DNA from: Caulobacter sp. 17J80-11
GTDB lineage: Bacteria; Pseudomonadota; Alphaproteobacteria; Caulobacterales; Caulobacteraceae
DNA: 64,000 nt
Assembly: GCF_014349105.1 (NCBI RefSeq)
Contig: NZ_JACSJI010000002.1
Span: forward strand, 186,001-250,000
Reading direction: 5' to 3'
The translations under genes were made by a program, and so were the position numbers. Shown here one piece after another: positions 30,620 through 39,810 of the stretch. Numbering within the stretch: position 1 is the stretch's first letter; every line of letters starts with the position of its first letter. The notes under the pieces were generated by a model, which saw only the letters and a program-made list of their open reading frames with translations, was not told where the DNA came from and ran no database searches.

Positions 30620-31730
30620 CCTGGGCGGCCAGGCCCTCCTGGCGACCGGTGAAGCCCATGCCCTCGGTGGTGGTGGCCTTCACGCTGACAGCGTCCAGCG
30701 GCACGGCCAGGATCTCGGCCAGGCGGGCGCGCATGGCCTCGCGGTGCGGCTTCACCTTGGGCCGCTCGCAGATCAGGGTGACGTCGACGTTCAGGAGACG
30801 ACCGCCGCGGGCGGTGACCAGGCCGACCGCGTGCTTCAGGAACAGGTCCGAGGGCGCGCCCTTCCACTGCGGGTCGGTGGGCGGGAAGTGGTCGCCGATG
30901 TCGCCGGCCCCGATCGCGCCCAGCACGGCATCGGTGATGGCGTGCAGGCCGGCGTCGGCGTCGGAGTGGCCGACCAGGGTCTGGTCGTGGGCGATCTTCA
31001 CCCCGCACAGCCACACGCTCTCGCCGGGCCCCCAGCGGTGGGCGTCGAAGCCCTGGCCCACGCGAACCTGACGGGCCGCGCCCGCGAGCGCTTCGGCCAT
31101 GGCGAAATCCTCCGGATAGGTCAGCTTCATCAGGCGCGGGTCGCCAGGGACCAGGCGCACAGTCCCCCCCGAGCGCTCCACCACGGCCGCGTCGTCGGTC
31201 GGCTCGGCGTCGCCGGGCCACATATCGTAGGCGGCGACCAGCCGTCCGTGGCGGAAGGCCTGCGGGGTCTGGGCCCGCCACAGGCCGTCGCGCGACACGG
31301 TCTCGATCACAGCGTTGTCGGCCCCGCGCTTCAGGGTGTCGGCGACCGGCAGGGCGGGGACCGCGCCGTCGGCCTCGGCCAGCGCCGCCAGCAGGGCCTC
31401 GACGTGGGCGCGCGTCACGAACGGCCGGGCCGCGTCGTGGACCAGCACCGCTTCGGCCGGGGCGGGCAGGGCGGCGAGGCCCGCCTGTACGGATAGAGCC
31501 CGGGTCGCGCCTCCGGCGGTGGTGATCCAGCCCGAAAGGCCCGCCAGCGCCTCGGCCGCGCGCGCTTCCTCGCCGGCCGGGGTGACCACCACGACCGCCT
31601 GCGCGCCCGCCGCCCGCAGCGCCTCGACCGACCAGCGCACCACCGGCTTGCCGGCCAGCTCGCGCCACTGCTTGGGACCGCCCGCGCGCGAGCCGGAGCC
31701 CGCCGCCACCACCACCGCGTTGAAGTTCAT
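30588..31730 (-). CDS. ispDF: Bifunctional IspD/IspF isoprenoid biosynthesis enzyme
   Basis: Two MEP-pathway steps in one 380-residue protein: the cytidylyltransferase IspD (about 1-222; VVAAGSGSRAGGPKQWRELA, VLVHDAARPFV, WRAQTPQAFRHG) and the cyclodiphosphate synthase IspF (about 224-380; VGQGFDAHRWGPG, GHSDADAGLHAITDAVLG, GDIGDHFPPTDPQWKG, EGMGFTGRQEGL). The fusion is usual in alphaproteobacteria. Divergent from dusB. Confidence 0.97.
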   Translation of the reverse strand: MNFNAVVVAAGSGSRAGGPKQWRELAGKPVVRWSVEALRAAGAQAVVVVTPAGEEARAAEALAGLSGWITTAGGATRALSVQAGLAALPAPAEAVLVHDAARPFVTRAHVEALLAALAEADGAVPALPVADTLKRGADNAVIETVSRDGLWRAQTPQAFRHGRLVAAYDMWPGDAEPTDDAAVVERSGGTVRLVPGDPRLMKLTYPEDFAMAEALAGAARQVRVGQGFDAHRWGPGESVWLCGVKIAHDQTLVGHSDADAGLHAITDAVLGAIGAGDIGDHFPPTDPQWKGAPSDLFLKHAVGLVTARGGRLLNVDVTLICERPKVKPHREAMRARLAEILAVPLDAVSVKATTTEGMGFTGRQEGLAAQAIATLELPAS

Positions 31731-31804
31731 GGCCGGGTGAATAGGGCAACCGGCCGCGCGTGGCGAGGCTGGACGCGCGCGGCGCGCTCGGCGACAAGGC
31801 GCCG

Positions 31805-32815
31805 ATGACGCGGACCTTTCGCATCGGAGACGTGGAGATCGCCGGCCGGGTGCTGATCGCGCCCATGACCGGGATCAGCGACCTGCCGTTCCGGCGGGTG
31901 GCCTCGCGCCTGGGCGCGGCCTACGTCGCCACCGAAATGGTCGCGTGCGCCGAGCTGGCCCGCGGCCGCCCCGACGTGGTCCGCCGCGCCGCCGTGGGCG
32001 AGGGCCTGCCGTTGACCGTGATCCAGCTGGTCGGCCGCGAGGAGCAGTTCCTGGCCTCCGGCGCGCGCATGGCCGAAGCCGCCGGCGCCGATCTGATCGA
32101 CCTGAACATGGGCTGCCCGGCCAAGGAGGTCACGGGCGGCCTGTCCGGCTCGGCCCTGATGCGCGATCTGGATCACGCCGAGCGGCTGATCCGCGCGGCC
32201 GTGGGCGCCACCTCGCGCCCGGTCACCCTGAAGATGCGCCTGGGCTGGGACGACGCGTCCAGGAACGCCCCGGAGCTGGCGGCCCGCGCCGAAGCCTGCG
32301 GCGTCGCCGCCGTCACCGTGCACGGCCGCACCCGCCAGCAGTTCTACAAGGGCGTCGCCGACTGGGACGACGTCGCGCGCGTGAAGCAGGCCGTCGCCAT
32401 TCCGGTGATCGTCAACGGCGACGTGGTCGACGCCGCCTCCGCCCGCGAGGCCCTGGCGCGCTCGGGCGCCGACGCGGTGATGATCGGCCGGGGAATCTAT
32501 GGCCGCCCCTGGCTGGCGGCGGAGATCGAGCGGGCCCTGGCCGACGGGACGGAGATCGTCGAGCCGGGCGCGCAGGCGCGCCTGGCCATCGTGGTGGAGC
32601 ACTTCCGCGAGAGCCTGGCCTTCTACGGCGCCGGCCTCGGCCTGAAGATGTTCCGCAAGCACCTGGGCTGGTACGTCGAGCAGGCCCCCTGGCCGGCCAC
32701 CCCCGAAGCGCGACGCGAGGCCAAGGGGCGACTTTGTCGCATCGACGATCCGGCCGAGGTCGAACGCGCGCTGGCCCTTCTGTGGCTGGGGGACGGCGTG
32801 CGCGCGGCCGCCTGA
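31805..32815 (+). CDS. dusB: tRNA-dihydrouridine synthase (NifR3/DusB)
   Basis: FMN-dependent reduction of uridine in the tRNA D-loop. 336 residues. IAPMTGISDLPFRRVASRLG, DLNMGCPAKEVTGGLSGSAL with the catalytic Cys, AAVTVHGRTRQQFYKGVADW and GADAVMIGRGIYGRPWL. The start is placed at ATG 31805; a GTG at 31760 in frame would add 15 residues. In most alphaproteobacteria this gene (nifR3) is followed by ntrB-ntrC; here ntrY follows after 63 bases. Confidence 0.95.
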   Translation: MTRTFRIGDVEIAGRVLIAPMTGISDLPFRRVASRLGAAYVATEMVACAELARGRPDVVRRAAVGEGLPLTVIQLVGREEQFLASGARMAEAAGADLIDLNMGCPAKEVTGGLSGSALMRDLDHAERLIRAAVGATSRPVTLKMRLGWDDASRNAPELAARAEACGVAAVTVHGRTRQQFYKGVADWDDVARVKQAVAIPVIVNGDVVDAASAREALARSGADAVMIGRGIYGRPWLAAEIERALADGTEIVEPGAQARLAIVVEHFRESLAFYGAGLGLKMFRKHLGWYVEQAPWPATPEARREAKGRLCRIDDPAEVERALALLWLGDGVRAAA

Positions 32816-32878
32816 TCTGGCGCAACGCGGCAACATAGCTGTTGAATCTACGCCACAGTCTGTGCCTATCATGCGGCC

Positions 32879-35101
32879 ATGCTGAATGCGTCTGCGCGCC
32901 GTCGTGCGCCAGCAGATCGCCCGCCCTTGCGGCGAAGGCTGACGCAGGTCTGGTCCTCGCCGGGACGGGCCCGAGCGGCGTTCGGCGTGGCCTACGCCTT
33001 GGCCGTGGTGATCACCGCCCTGGCCATCTGGTTGGTGGCCTCGGCGCCGGGCAGCGGCCCGATCGGGCCCGCCAGCCGGGTGCTGCTGCTGGTGCTCGGT
33101 TTCAACCTGCTGGTCATTCTGGGCCTGGCCGCGGTGGTCGGCTGGCGCGTGCTGCGTCTGGCGCGCGGACGCGCGTCCGACCCGGGCGCGAGGCTGCACC
33201 TGCGCTTCGTCACCCTGTTCGCGGCCGCGGCCGTCATTCCCGCCATCGTGGTCGCCCTGTTCTTCGGCGTGCTGGTCACCCGTGGGGTGGAGAGCTGGTT
33301 CAGCCAGAACGTCCGCACCGCCGTGGAGAACGGCGCCAGCATCGCGCGCACCTACCTGGTCGACGTCAGCCACGAGGTCAGCGACGACCTGCAGGCCATG
33401 TCGGGCGAAATGCAGCAGCTGCAGCCGATCTACGGCGACCGCCTGAGCTTCAGCCGGGCCCTGACGGGCCTGGCGGAATACCGCGGCTATTCCGTCTACC
33501 TGCTCGACCGCACCGGCCGGATCCTGGCGCGGGGCGAGACCGCCGACGCGTCGCCGTTCCTGGCCCCGCCGCCCTCGGCGTTCGACCGCGCCGACAGCGG
33601 CGAGACCCCGGCCGAGGTGACCGAGAAGCCGGACGCCGTGCGCGCCCTGTTCCCGCTGGAAGGCTATCAGGGCGCCTACGTCTACGTGGTGCGGCCCCTG
33701 AGCGACGGCGTGGTGGAGCGCCTGCGCAACTCCGAGCAGTCGGTGGTCGGCTACCGTGAGCGCGAAGCCAACCAGGAGCGCATCCAGGTCGCCTTCGTGC
33801 TGGCCTACGGCGAGACGGCCCTGCTGGTGCTGGTCGGCGCCGTGTGGCTGGGCATCACCGCCGCCGGCGCGATCGCCGCCCCGGTCGCGCGCCTGGTGCA
33901 GGCGGCCGACCGGGTGGCCGGCGGCGACCTGACCGCGCGCGTGGAGACCGACCGCGACCCGGAGGAGATCGCGGTCTTGACCCGCGCCTTCAACCGGATG
34001 ACCAGCGACCTTCAGACCCAGCAAGGGGCGCTGAAGGCCGCCAGCGCCGAGGCGCAGGGCCGCCGCCGCTTCATCGAAACCGTGCTGTCGGGCGTCAGCG
34101 CCGGCGTCATCGGCCTGGACCCGAACGGCCGGGTGTCGGCGGTCAACCGCCAGGCGCTGGGCCTGCTGGCGCTCAAGGAAGCCGACACCCTGGGCCGGCC
34201 GCTGGCCAAGGTCGCGCCGGAGCTGGCCGAGGTGGCTTCGCACGCCGGCGAGGCCGACCGCGACGTCGACGTCACCCGCGGCTCGGAGACCCGACGCCTG
34301 CGCGTGCGCGCCACGGGCGGCGAGGGCGGGGTGGTCCTGACCTTCGACGACATCACCCGCCTGATCACCGCCCAGCGCAACGCCGCCTGGCGCGACGTGG
34401 CGCGGCGCATCGCCCACGAGATCAAGAACCCGCTCACCCCGATCCAGCTCTCGGCCGAGCGGCTGCGGCGCAAGTACCGCGGCCAGCTGACCGACGACCT
34501 GGAGACCTTCGACCGGTGCACGGACACCATCATCCGCCAGGTCGGCGACATCGGCCGGATGGTGGACGAGTTCTCGTCCTTCGCCCGCATGCCGACCCCG
34601 AAGTTCGCTGACGAGGACGCGGCCGAACTGCTGCGCCAGGCGGTGTTCGCCCAGCGGGTGGCCCAGGCCGACATCCGGCTGGAGCTGGCCGAGCCGGTGC
34701 CGGAGGTGCGGCTGGTGTGCGACGGGCGCATGGTCGGCCAGGCCCTGACCAACGTGCTGAAGAACGCCGGCGAAGCCGTCCAGGCGCGCCGCGCCGCGGA
34801 TCCCGACGCGATCGGCGGCATGATCGCCCGCCTGGTGGTCGACGAGGACCAGGTGGCGTTCGTGGTGGAAGACGACGGCATCGGCCTGCCCGACAAGGAT
34901 CGGGACCGGCTGACCGAACCCTATGTGACGACGCGGGAGAAGGGCACGGGCCTCGGCCTCGCGATCGTGAAGCGTATTTGCGAGGACCACGGCGGCGAGC
35001 TTCGGCTGGCCGACGCGGTCGAACTGTCCGGCGCGCGGGTCTCGCTGAATTTCCCGCGCGCGCGCAAGGGGGCGGCCCAGCCGCCCGCGGCTGTGGCTTG
35101 A
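32879..35101 (+). CDS. ntrY: Nitrogen/redox-responsive sensor kinase NtrY
   Basis: Membrane histidine kinase partner of NtrX. 740 residues: transmembrane helices near 35-56, 66-90 and 108-130, a periplasmic region (about 130-300), another helix near 305-328, HAMP (LVQAADRVAGGDLTARVE), PAS (VIGLDPNGRVSAVNRQALGL), HisKA with the phospho-His in RRIAHEIKNPLTPIQLSAER, and HATPase (NVLKNAGEAV, DDGIGLPDKDRDRLTEPY, GTGLGLAIVKR). Eight bases separate it from ntrX. Confidence 0.95.
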   Translation: MLNASARRRAPADRPPLRRRLTQVWSSPGRARAAFGVAYALAVVITALAIWLVASAPGSGPIGPASRVLLLVLGFNLLVILGLAAVVGWRVLRLARGRASDPGARLHLRFVTLFAAAAVIPAIVVALFFGVLVTRGVESWFSQNVRTAVENGASIARTYLVDVSHEVSDDLQAMSGEMQQLQPIYGDRLSFSRALTGLAEYRGYSVYLLDRTGRILARGETADASPFLAPPPSAFDRADSGETPAEVTEKPDAVRALFPLEGYQGAYVYVVRPLSDGVVERLRNSEQSVVGYREREANQERIQVAFVLAYGETALLVLVGAVWLGITAAGAIAAPVARLVQAADRVAGGDLTARVETDRDPEEIAVLTRAFNRMTSDLQTQQGALKAASAEAQGRRRFIETVLSGVSAGVIGLDPNGRVSAVNRQALGLLALKEADTLGRPLAKVAPELAEVASHAGEADRDVDVTRGSETRRLRVRATGGEGGVVLTFDDITRLITAQRNAAWRDVARRIAHEIKNPLTPIQLSAERLRRKYRGQLTDDLETFDRCTDTIIRQVGDIGRMVDEFSSFARMPTPKFADEDAAELLRQAVFAQRVAQADIRLELAEPVPEVRLVCDGRMVGQALTNVLKNAGEAVQARRAADPDAIGGMIARLVVDEDQVAFVVEDDGIGLPDKDRDRLTEPYVTTREKGTGLGLAIVKRICEDHGGELRLADAVELSGARVSLNFPRARKGAAQPPAAVA

Positions 35102-35108
35102 GGGCGAC

Positions 35109-36515
35109 ATGAAGGCTGGTGGCGGGGCGGACATTCTGGTGGTCGACGACGAGGCGGACATCCGCGAACTCGTCGCCGGCATCCTGCAGGACGAGGGCTA
35201 TGCGGTGCGCACCGCGGCGGACTCGGATCAGGCCCTTGCGGCGATCCGGGCGCGCAAGCCCTCGCTGCTGGTGCTCGACATCTGGATGCAGGGCGGGGGC
35301 CTGGACGGCCTGGAGCTGCTGGATCTGGTCAAGGAGCTCGATCCCGACCTGCCGGTGGTGATGATTTCCGGTCACGGCAACATCGAGACGGCGGTCAGCG
35401 CGATCAAGCGCGGGGCCTACGACTTCCTCGAAAAGCCGTTCAAATCCGACCGCTTGCTGCTGATTGTGGAACGCGCGCTGGAAGCCACCAACCTGCGTCG
35501 CGAAAACCGCCGCCTGCGGGTCAGGGCCTTCGTGCCGGACGGCCTGATCGGTCGCTCGGTCGCCGCCCAGCAGCTGCGCGCCACCGTCTCCAAGGTCGCC
35601 CCGGCCAACAGCCGCGTGCTGATCTCCGGCCCGCCGGGGTCCGGCAAGGAGCTGGTCGCGCGCCTGATCCACGACAACAGCCCCCGGGCGCGCAACGAGT
35701 TCGTCGCGATCAGCGCCGCCGGCATGACCCCGGAGCGCCTGGACGTCGAGCTGTTCGGCGAGGAGGGCGAGGGCGGCCGCCCGCGCAAGATCGGCGTGTT
35801 CGAACGCGCCCACGGCGGCACCCTCTATCTCGACGAGGTGGCCGACATGCCGCGCGAGAGCCAGAGCCGCATCTTGCGGGTGCTGGTCGAGCAGCGCTTC
35901 CGCCGGGTCGGCGGCGACAACGACGTGCAGGTCGACGTGCGGGTGATCTCGTCCAGCTCGCGCGACCTGCGCGAGGAGATCGCCGCCGGCCGCTTCCGCG
36001 AGGACCTGTTCCACCGCCTGAACGTGGTGCCCATCCGCGTGCCCGGCCTGGCCGAGCGGCGCGAGGACATCGCCGAACTGGTCGACTACTTCATCGAAGG
36101 CATCAGCGAGGCTCAGGGCCTGCCCAAGCGCAAGCTGGGCGAGGACGCGGTGGCGACCCTGCAGGTGCACGCCTGGCCGGGCAACGTGCGCCAGCTGCGC
36201 AACAACGTCGAACGGCTGCTGATCCTGGCCGCCGGCGATCCGGGCGAGACCATCACCGCTGAAATGCTGCCCTCCGAGGTGGCCCAGGCGGGCGCGGCCG
36301 GCTCGGTCGGGCCGGAGCGCATCATCGCCCTGCCGCTGCGCGACGCCCGCGAGGTGTTCGAGCGCGAGTACCTGGCCGCCCAGATCCTGCGTTTCGGCGG
36401 AAATATCTCGCGCACGGCCGCCTTCATCGGCATGGAGCGCTCGGCCCTGCACCGGAAGCTGAAGTCCCTGGGCGTCGCGCCCGCCCGCAGCGGCGAAGAA
36501 TTCGAGGAGGAGTGA
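35109..36515 (+). CDS. ntrX: NtrX response regulator (AAA+ type, GAFTGA loop missing)
   Basis: 468 residues: receiver domain (1-120) with DDE at 13-15, phospho-acceptor Asp57 in LVLDIWMQGG and Lys in YDFLEKPF; AAA+ domain with Walker A GPPGSGKELVARL and Walker B GGTLYLDEVADMP; C-terminal Fis-type HTH (ISRTAAFIGMERSALHRKL). Where sigma-54 activators have GAFTGA it reads ELFGEEGEGGRPRKIGVFE, so it is unlikely to remodel sigma-54 holoenzyme. Stop overlaps the next start (TGATG). Confidence 0.95.
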   Translation: MKAGGGADILVVDDEADIRELVAGILQDEGYAVRTAADSDQALAAIRARKPSLLVLDIWMQGGGLDGLELLDLVKELDPDLPVVMISGHGNIETAVSAIKRGAYDFLEKPFKSDRLLLIVERALEATNLRRENRRLRVRAFVPDGLIGRSVAAQQLRATVSKVAPANSRVLISGPPGSGKELVARLIHDNSPRARNEFVAISAAGMTPERLDVELFGEEGEGGRPRKIGVFERAHGGTLYLDEVADMPRESQSRILRVLVEQRFRRVGGDNDVQVDVRVISSSSRDLREEIAAGRFREDLFHRLNVVPIRVPGLAERREDIAELVDYFIEGISEAQGLPKRKLGEDAVATLQVHAWPGNVRQLRNNVERLLILAAGDPGETITAEMLPSEVAQAGAAGSVGPERIIALPLRDAREVFEREYLAAQILRFGGNISRTAAFIGMERSALHRKLKSLGVAPARSGEEFEEE

Positions 36516-37378
36516 TGTCGCGCGTCGCCTATGTGAACGGCCGGTTCGTCCCGCACGGTCAGGCCGTCGTCCACGTGGAGGATCGCGGCTTCCAGTTCGC
36601 CGACGGGGTGTACGAGGTCTGGGCCGTGTTCGACGGCAAGCTGGCCGACTATCAGGGGCACATGGACCGGCTGGACCGCAGCCTCGACGAGCTGCGCATC
36701 GGGCGGCCGATGACTCGCGCCGCGCTGACCTCGGTGCTGCGCGAGACCATCCGGCGCAACCGGGTGCGCGAGGGCATCGTCTATCTGCAGGTCACTCGCG
36801 GCACGGCCCGCCGCGATCACGCCTTCCCGAGCCCCGAGGTCGCGCCCAGCGTCGTCGTGACCGCCCGCTCGATGGACCCTGCCGTGGCCGAGGCCAAGGC
36901 GGCCAAGGGCGTGGCCGTGGTCACCACGCCGGAGAACCGCTGGGGCCGTTGCGACATCAAGACCGTGGGCCTGCTGCCCAACGCGCTGGCCAAGCAGAAG
37001 GCGCGCGAAGCCGGCGCGGCCGAGGCCTGGTTTGTCGACGAGCTGGGCTTCGTCACCGAGGGCTCTTCGACCAACGCGTGGATCGTCGACGCCGAGGGCG
37101 TGCTGCGCACCCGCGACACCCAGGCCAACATCCTGCGCGGCATAACCCGCCACGGCCTGCTGGCGCTGGCCCGCGAGGCCGGCCTGCAGGTGGCGGAAGG
37201 CCCGTTCACGGTGGATCAGGCCAAGGCGGCGAAGGAGGCGTTCTTCTCGGCCGCCTCGGCCTTCGTCATGCCGGTGGTGTCGATCGACGGCGCGAAGATC
37301 GGCGACGGCCGGCCCGGCCCGATCGCCACCCGCCTGCGTCAGCTCTACCTGGAAAACGCCCGGAACACGGCGGCCTGA
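36515..37378 (+). CDS. dat: D-alanine aminotransferase-like class IV transaminase
   Basis: PLP enzyme of fold type IV, 287 residues. HVEDRGFQFADGVYEVWAVF, the catalytic Lys149 in CDIKTVGLLPNALAKQKA, and FVTEGSSTNAWIVD are characteristic. The DAAT family makes D-glutamate/D-alanine; a branched-chain or aminodeoxychorismate-lyase-like specificity cannot be excluded from sequence. ATG 36515 overlaps the ntrX stop. ntrX-dat-hfq-hflX is a conserved order. Confidence 0.88.
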   Translation: MSRVAYVNGRFVPHGQAVVHVEDRGFQFADGVYEVWAVFDGKLADYQGHMDRLDRSLDELRIGRPMTRAALTSVLRETIRRNRVREGIVYLQVTRGTARRDHAFPSPEVAPSVVVTARSMDPAVAEAKAAKGVAVVTTPENRWGRCDIKTVGLLPNALAKQKAREAGAAEAWFVDELGFVTEGSSTNAWIVDAEGVLRTRDTQANILRGITRHGLLALAREAGLQVAEGPFTVDQAKAAKEAFFSAASAFVMPVVSIDGAKIGDGRPGPIATRLRQLYLENARNTAA

Positions 37379-37399
37379 GCGCCCGTTCAGATCACGCCG

Positions 37400-37469
37400 G
37401 TTGCGGGCGGGGCTCCGCAACGCTTAATTGCACTCATCTGCCCGTGTGTGTGGAAGCGCGGGGCTTCCA
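37400..37469 (+). promoter_or_regulatory. Two hairpins in the hfq upstream region
   Basis: GTTGCGG (37400-37406)/CCGCAAC (37415-37421) and TGGAAGC (37451-37457)/GCTTCCA (37463-37469). The second ends three bases before the strong AAGGAGGGG ribosome binding site of hfq. Possible leader structure; Hfq autoregulates in other bacteria, so a feedback site is conceivable. Confidence 0.35.
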
Positions 37470-37488
37470 ATAAGGAGGGGCGACCACC

Positions 37489-37740
37489 ATGTCCCAAGAC
37501 AAGAAACAGAATCTGCAAGACACCTTTCTCAACAGCGTTCGTAAATCGAAGACGCCGCTGACCATCTTCCTGGTCAACGGCGTGAAGCTGCAAGGCGTGG
37601 TCACCTGGTTCGACAATTTCTGCGTGTTGCTGCGCCGGGACGGACAATCCCAGCTTGTCTATAAGCACGCGATTTCGACCATCATGCCCTCCCAGCCGGT
37701 GCAGTTGTACGAACCGGAAACCGACAGCAGCGAAGATTGA
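37489..37740 (+). CDS. hfq: RNA chaperone Hfq
   Basis: 83 residues, the compact alphaproteobacterial form. Sm1 motif in [29 protein letters not shown], Sm2 in [17 protein letters not shown]. Forms a ring hexamer that pairs small RNAs with messages. Strong ribosome binding site AAGGAGGGG nine bases upstream. Its stop overlaps the TTG start of hflX. Confidence 0.98.
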   Translation: MSQDKKQNLQDTFLNSVRKSKTPLTIFLVNGVKLQGVVTWFDNFCVLLRRDGQSQLVYKHAISTIMPSQPVQLYEPETDSSED

Positions 37741-39074
37741 CCGAAAAGTTCGTGGACCGGCGGCCTGTGATCCAGGCCGCGGTCGTCATCCATCCTGAGT
37801 TCCCCGGCGAGACTCGCCTCCGCGATCCCGAAGCTCGGCTCCTGGAAGCCGTCGGCCTGGCCGAAGCGCTCGACCTCGAGGTCCGGGCGGCCGAGATCGC
37901 GCGCGTGCGTCGCGTCACCCCCGCCACCCTGTTCGGCTCCGGCCGGGTCGACGAAATCGGCGTTCTGGTCGAGAGCGTCGAGGCCGACCTGGTGGTCATC
38001 GACGACGCCCTGTCGCCGGTGCAGCAGCGCAACCTGGAGAAGGCCTGGAAGGCCAAGGTCGTCGACCGCACCGGCCTGATCCTGGAGATCTTCGCCCGGC
38101 GCGCCCGCACGCGCGAAGGCAAGCTGCAGGTCGAGCTGGCGCGGCTCGAGTACGAGCGCTCGCGCCTGGTGCGCACCTGGACCCACCTGGAGCGCCAGCG
38201 CGGCGGCCTGGGCAAGACCGGCGGCCCCGGCGAAACCCAGATCGAGCTCGACCGGCGCATCATCGCCGACAAGATCGTGCGGCTGAAAGCGGAGCTGGAG
38301 GAGGTGCGGCGCACCCGCACCCTGCACCGCGCCGCGCGCAAGCGGGTGCCGTTCCCGACCGTGGCGCTGGTCGGCTACACCAACGCCGGCAAGTCGACCC
38401 TGTTCAACCGCCTGACCGGGGCCGACGCCCTGGCCAAGGACATGCTGTTCGCCACCCTGGACCCGACGCTGCGCACCGTGCGCCTGCCCAAGGGCCGCCC
38501 GGCGATCATCTCCGACACGGTCGGCTTCATCTCCGACCTGCCGCATGAGCTGGTCGAGTCGTTCCGCGCCACCCTGGAAGAGGTCGGCGAGGCGGACGTG
38601 ATCCTGCACGTGCGCGACGTGGCCGACCCGGACGGCGAGTCCCACGCCCGCGACGTCGAGACGGTGCTGTCGCAGATCCCGGTCGTGGAGGGGCGCCGGC
38701 AGGTGCTGCTGGAGGTTTGGAACAAGATCGACCTGCTGCCGCCCGAGGAGCGCGCCCCCGTCGAGGCCCGCGCGCTGCGCCGTGGCGACGCCGGCGGCCC
38801 GCCCGCCGTGGCGGTCTCGGCTGTCAGCGGCGAGGGGATCGAGGCGCTGCGGGCCATGATCGCCGACCTGGTCGACGACGCGCCGGAGGTCGAGACCCAG
38901 CTGCCGCCCGGCGACGGCGAGGCCCTGGCCTGGCTCTACCAGAACGGCCGGGTCACCGACCGCGAGGACGCCGAAGACGGCTCCATGCGCGTCGTGGTGC
39001 GGCTGGACGCCCAGGCCCTGGGCCGGTTCGAGCGGCTGTTCCCCGAAGCGCGGCTGCAGCACGCGGCGCAGTAG
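37737..39074 (+). CDS. hflX: GTPase HflX
   Basis: Ribosome-associated GTPase that splits stalled ribosomes. 445 residues. N-terminal HflX domain ([34 protein letters not shown]), coiled region with [19 protein letters not shown], then the G domain: G1 [17 protein letters not shown]3 [18 protein letters not shown]4 NKID. The start TTG at 37737 overlaps the hfq stop; a GTG at 37752 is an alternative. Confidence 0.95.
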   Translation: MTEKFVDRRPVIQAAVVIHPEFPGETRLRDPEARLLEAVGLAEALDLEVRAAEIARVRRVTPATLFGSGRVDEIGVLVESVEADLVVIDDALSPVQQRNLEKAWKAKVVDRTGLILEIFARRARTREGKLQVELARLEYERSRLVRTWTHLERQRGGLGKTGGPGETQIELDRRIIADKIVRLKAELEEVRRTRTLHRAARKRVPFPTVALVGYTNAGKSTLFNRLTGADALAKDMLFATLDPTLRTVRLPKGRPAIISDTVGFISDLPHELVESFRATLEEVGEADVILHVRDVADPDGESHARDVETVLSQIPVVEGRRQVLLEVWNKIDLLPPEERAPVEARALRRGDAGGPPAVAVSAVSGEGIEALRAMIADLVDDAPEVETQLPPGDGEALAWLYQNGRVTDREDAEDGSMRVVVRLDAQALGRFERLFPEARLQHAAQ

Positions 39075-39086
39075 GCGGAGTCGTTT

Positions 39087-39130
39087 GAGTTCGACGCGAG
39101 TCGTGCGCGAAATCCCCGTTCGGTGAACTC
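39087..39130. repeat. Short element resembling one at 47548-47602
   Basis: The intergenic segment has GCGAGTCGTGCGCGAAATCC (from 39096) followed by CCGTTCGGTGAACTC. Between mmsB and hemA, GCGAGAGTCGTTCGCGAA and CGCGAAATCCCGTTCGGTAA occur. Here the element is also bounded by GAGTTC (39087-39092) and GAACTC (39125-39130). Likely a dispersed intergenic repeat. Confidence 0.35.
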
Positions 39131-39142
39131 GGGAGTGAGGCG

Positions 39143-39700
39143 ATGGCGCGCGTTGAAACGGGCGGCGGAGGCGGTGGCGAGCGGGCCGTGCAGGAGCGGG
39201 AGCCTTCGATTTGGCCGCTTTGGCGAGAGCTCAAGGGCATGTTCTCGACCGCGAGCCTCGTGCCGTCCGCCCTCGTGACCCCGGGCTCCTGGGGGTACGC
39301 GGGGATCGACTTCGTCTCGGGGCTCCGCCGGAACGCGTCGACCCACAAGACCTTCGCCCTGCTGGAGGACGTTTCGGACGCCGACTTCGAGGCGCTGACC
39401 GCGCTGGCGGCCCTGAACGCGCGTCGCCAGGACCAGATGTTCCGCGTCGTCGCCCTCGGCTACGTCACCATTCCGATCACCCTGGTCGCGACCTGGGCAG
39501 AGATCGCCCCGGAGGGCGTGGCCGAACTCCTCCGCCAGAACACGCAGTTGGCGTGGTGGACGGTGTTCATCTTCACCTTTGGCGTCCTGGGCTACTTCGC
39601 CAGCTGGTGGCGTTCGCGCCAGATCGTGTCCGTGCTCGACCTGGTGAGGATCGAACGCCGGCTGTCGCCGTACACCGCCCTCGAACTGCGCGGCGACTGA
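39143..39700 (+). CDS. Uncharacterised protein with two membrane helices
   Basis: 185 residues, not recognised. Gly-rich N-terminus (MARVETGGGGGGERAVQERE), a helical region with FALLEDVSDADFEALTALAA, then two hydrophobic segments at about 101-120 (VVALGYVTIPITLVATWAE) and 137-155 (TVFIFTFGVLGYFASWW), and a basic C-terminus. GAGTGAGG lies just before the ATG. Codon use and GC match the neighbours. It stands alone between hflX and a convergent hydrolase gene. Confidence 0.65.
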   Translation: MARVETGGGGGGERAVQEREPSIWPLWRELKGMFSTASLVPSALVTPGSWGYAGIDFVSGLRRNASTHKTFALLEDVSDADFEALTALAALNARRQDQMFRVVALGYVTIPITLVATWAEIAPEGVAELLRQNTQLAWWTVFIFTFGVLGYFASWWRSRQIVSVLDLVRIERRLSPYTALELRGD

Positions 39701-39722
39701 GGAGCGACCCGGCCCTCGGGTA

Positions 39723-39773
39723 GGGAGGTGAACCGCGTCGCCACCCTGGCTGGCGACGCGGCCCGTCCCTCCC
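39723..39773. terminator. Two-part hairpin between convergent genes
   Basis: Inner arms CCGCGTCGCCA (39733-39743) and TGGCGACGCGG (39751-39761) are perfect; outer GGGAGG (39723-39728) pairs with CCTCCC (39768-39773). It lies between the ends of the 2-TM gene and the serine hydrolase, so may serve both. No clear T run. Confidence 0.5.
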
Positions 39774-39810
39774 ATGAAGGGGAGGAAGGCATCACGTCCT
39801 GTCTGTCTCG

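Noticed and set aside
31727-35182. An 1151-codon minus-strand frame opposite dusB and ntrY
   Set aside because: Shadow of well-supported genes on the plus strand, without any recognisable domain.
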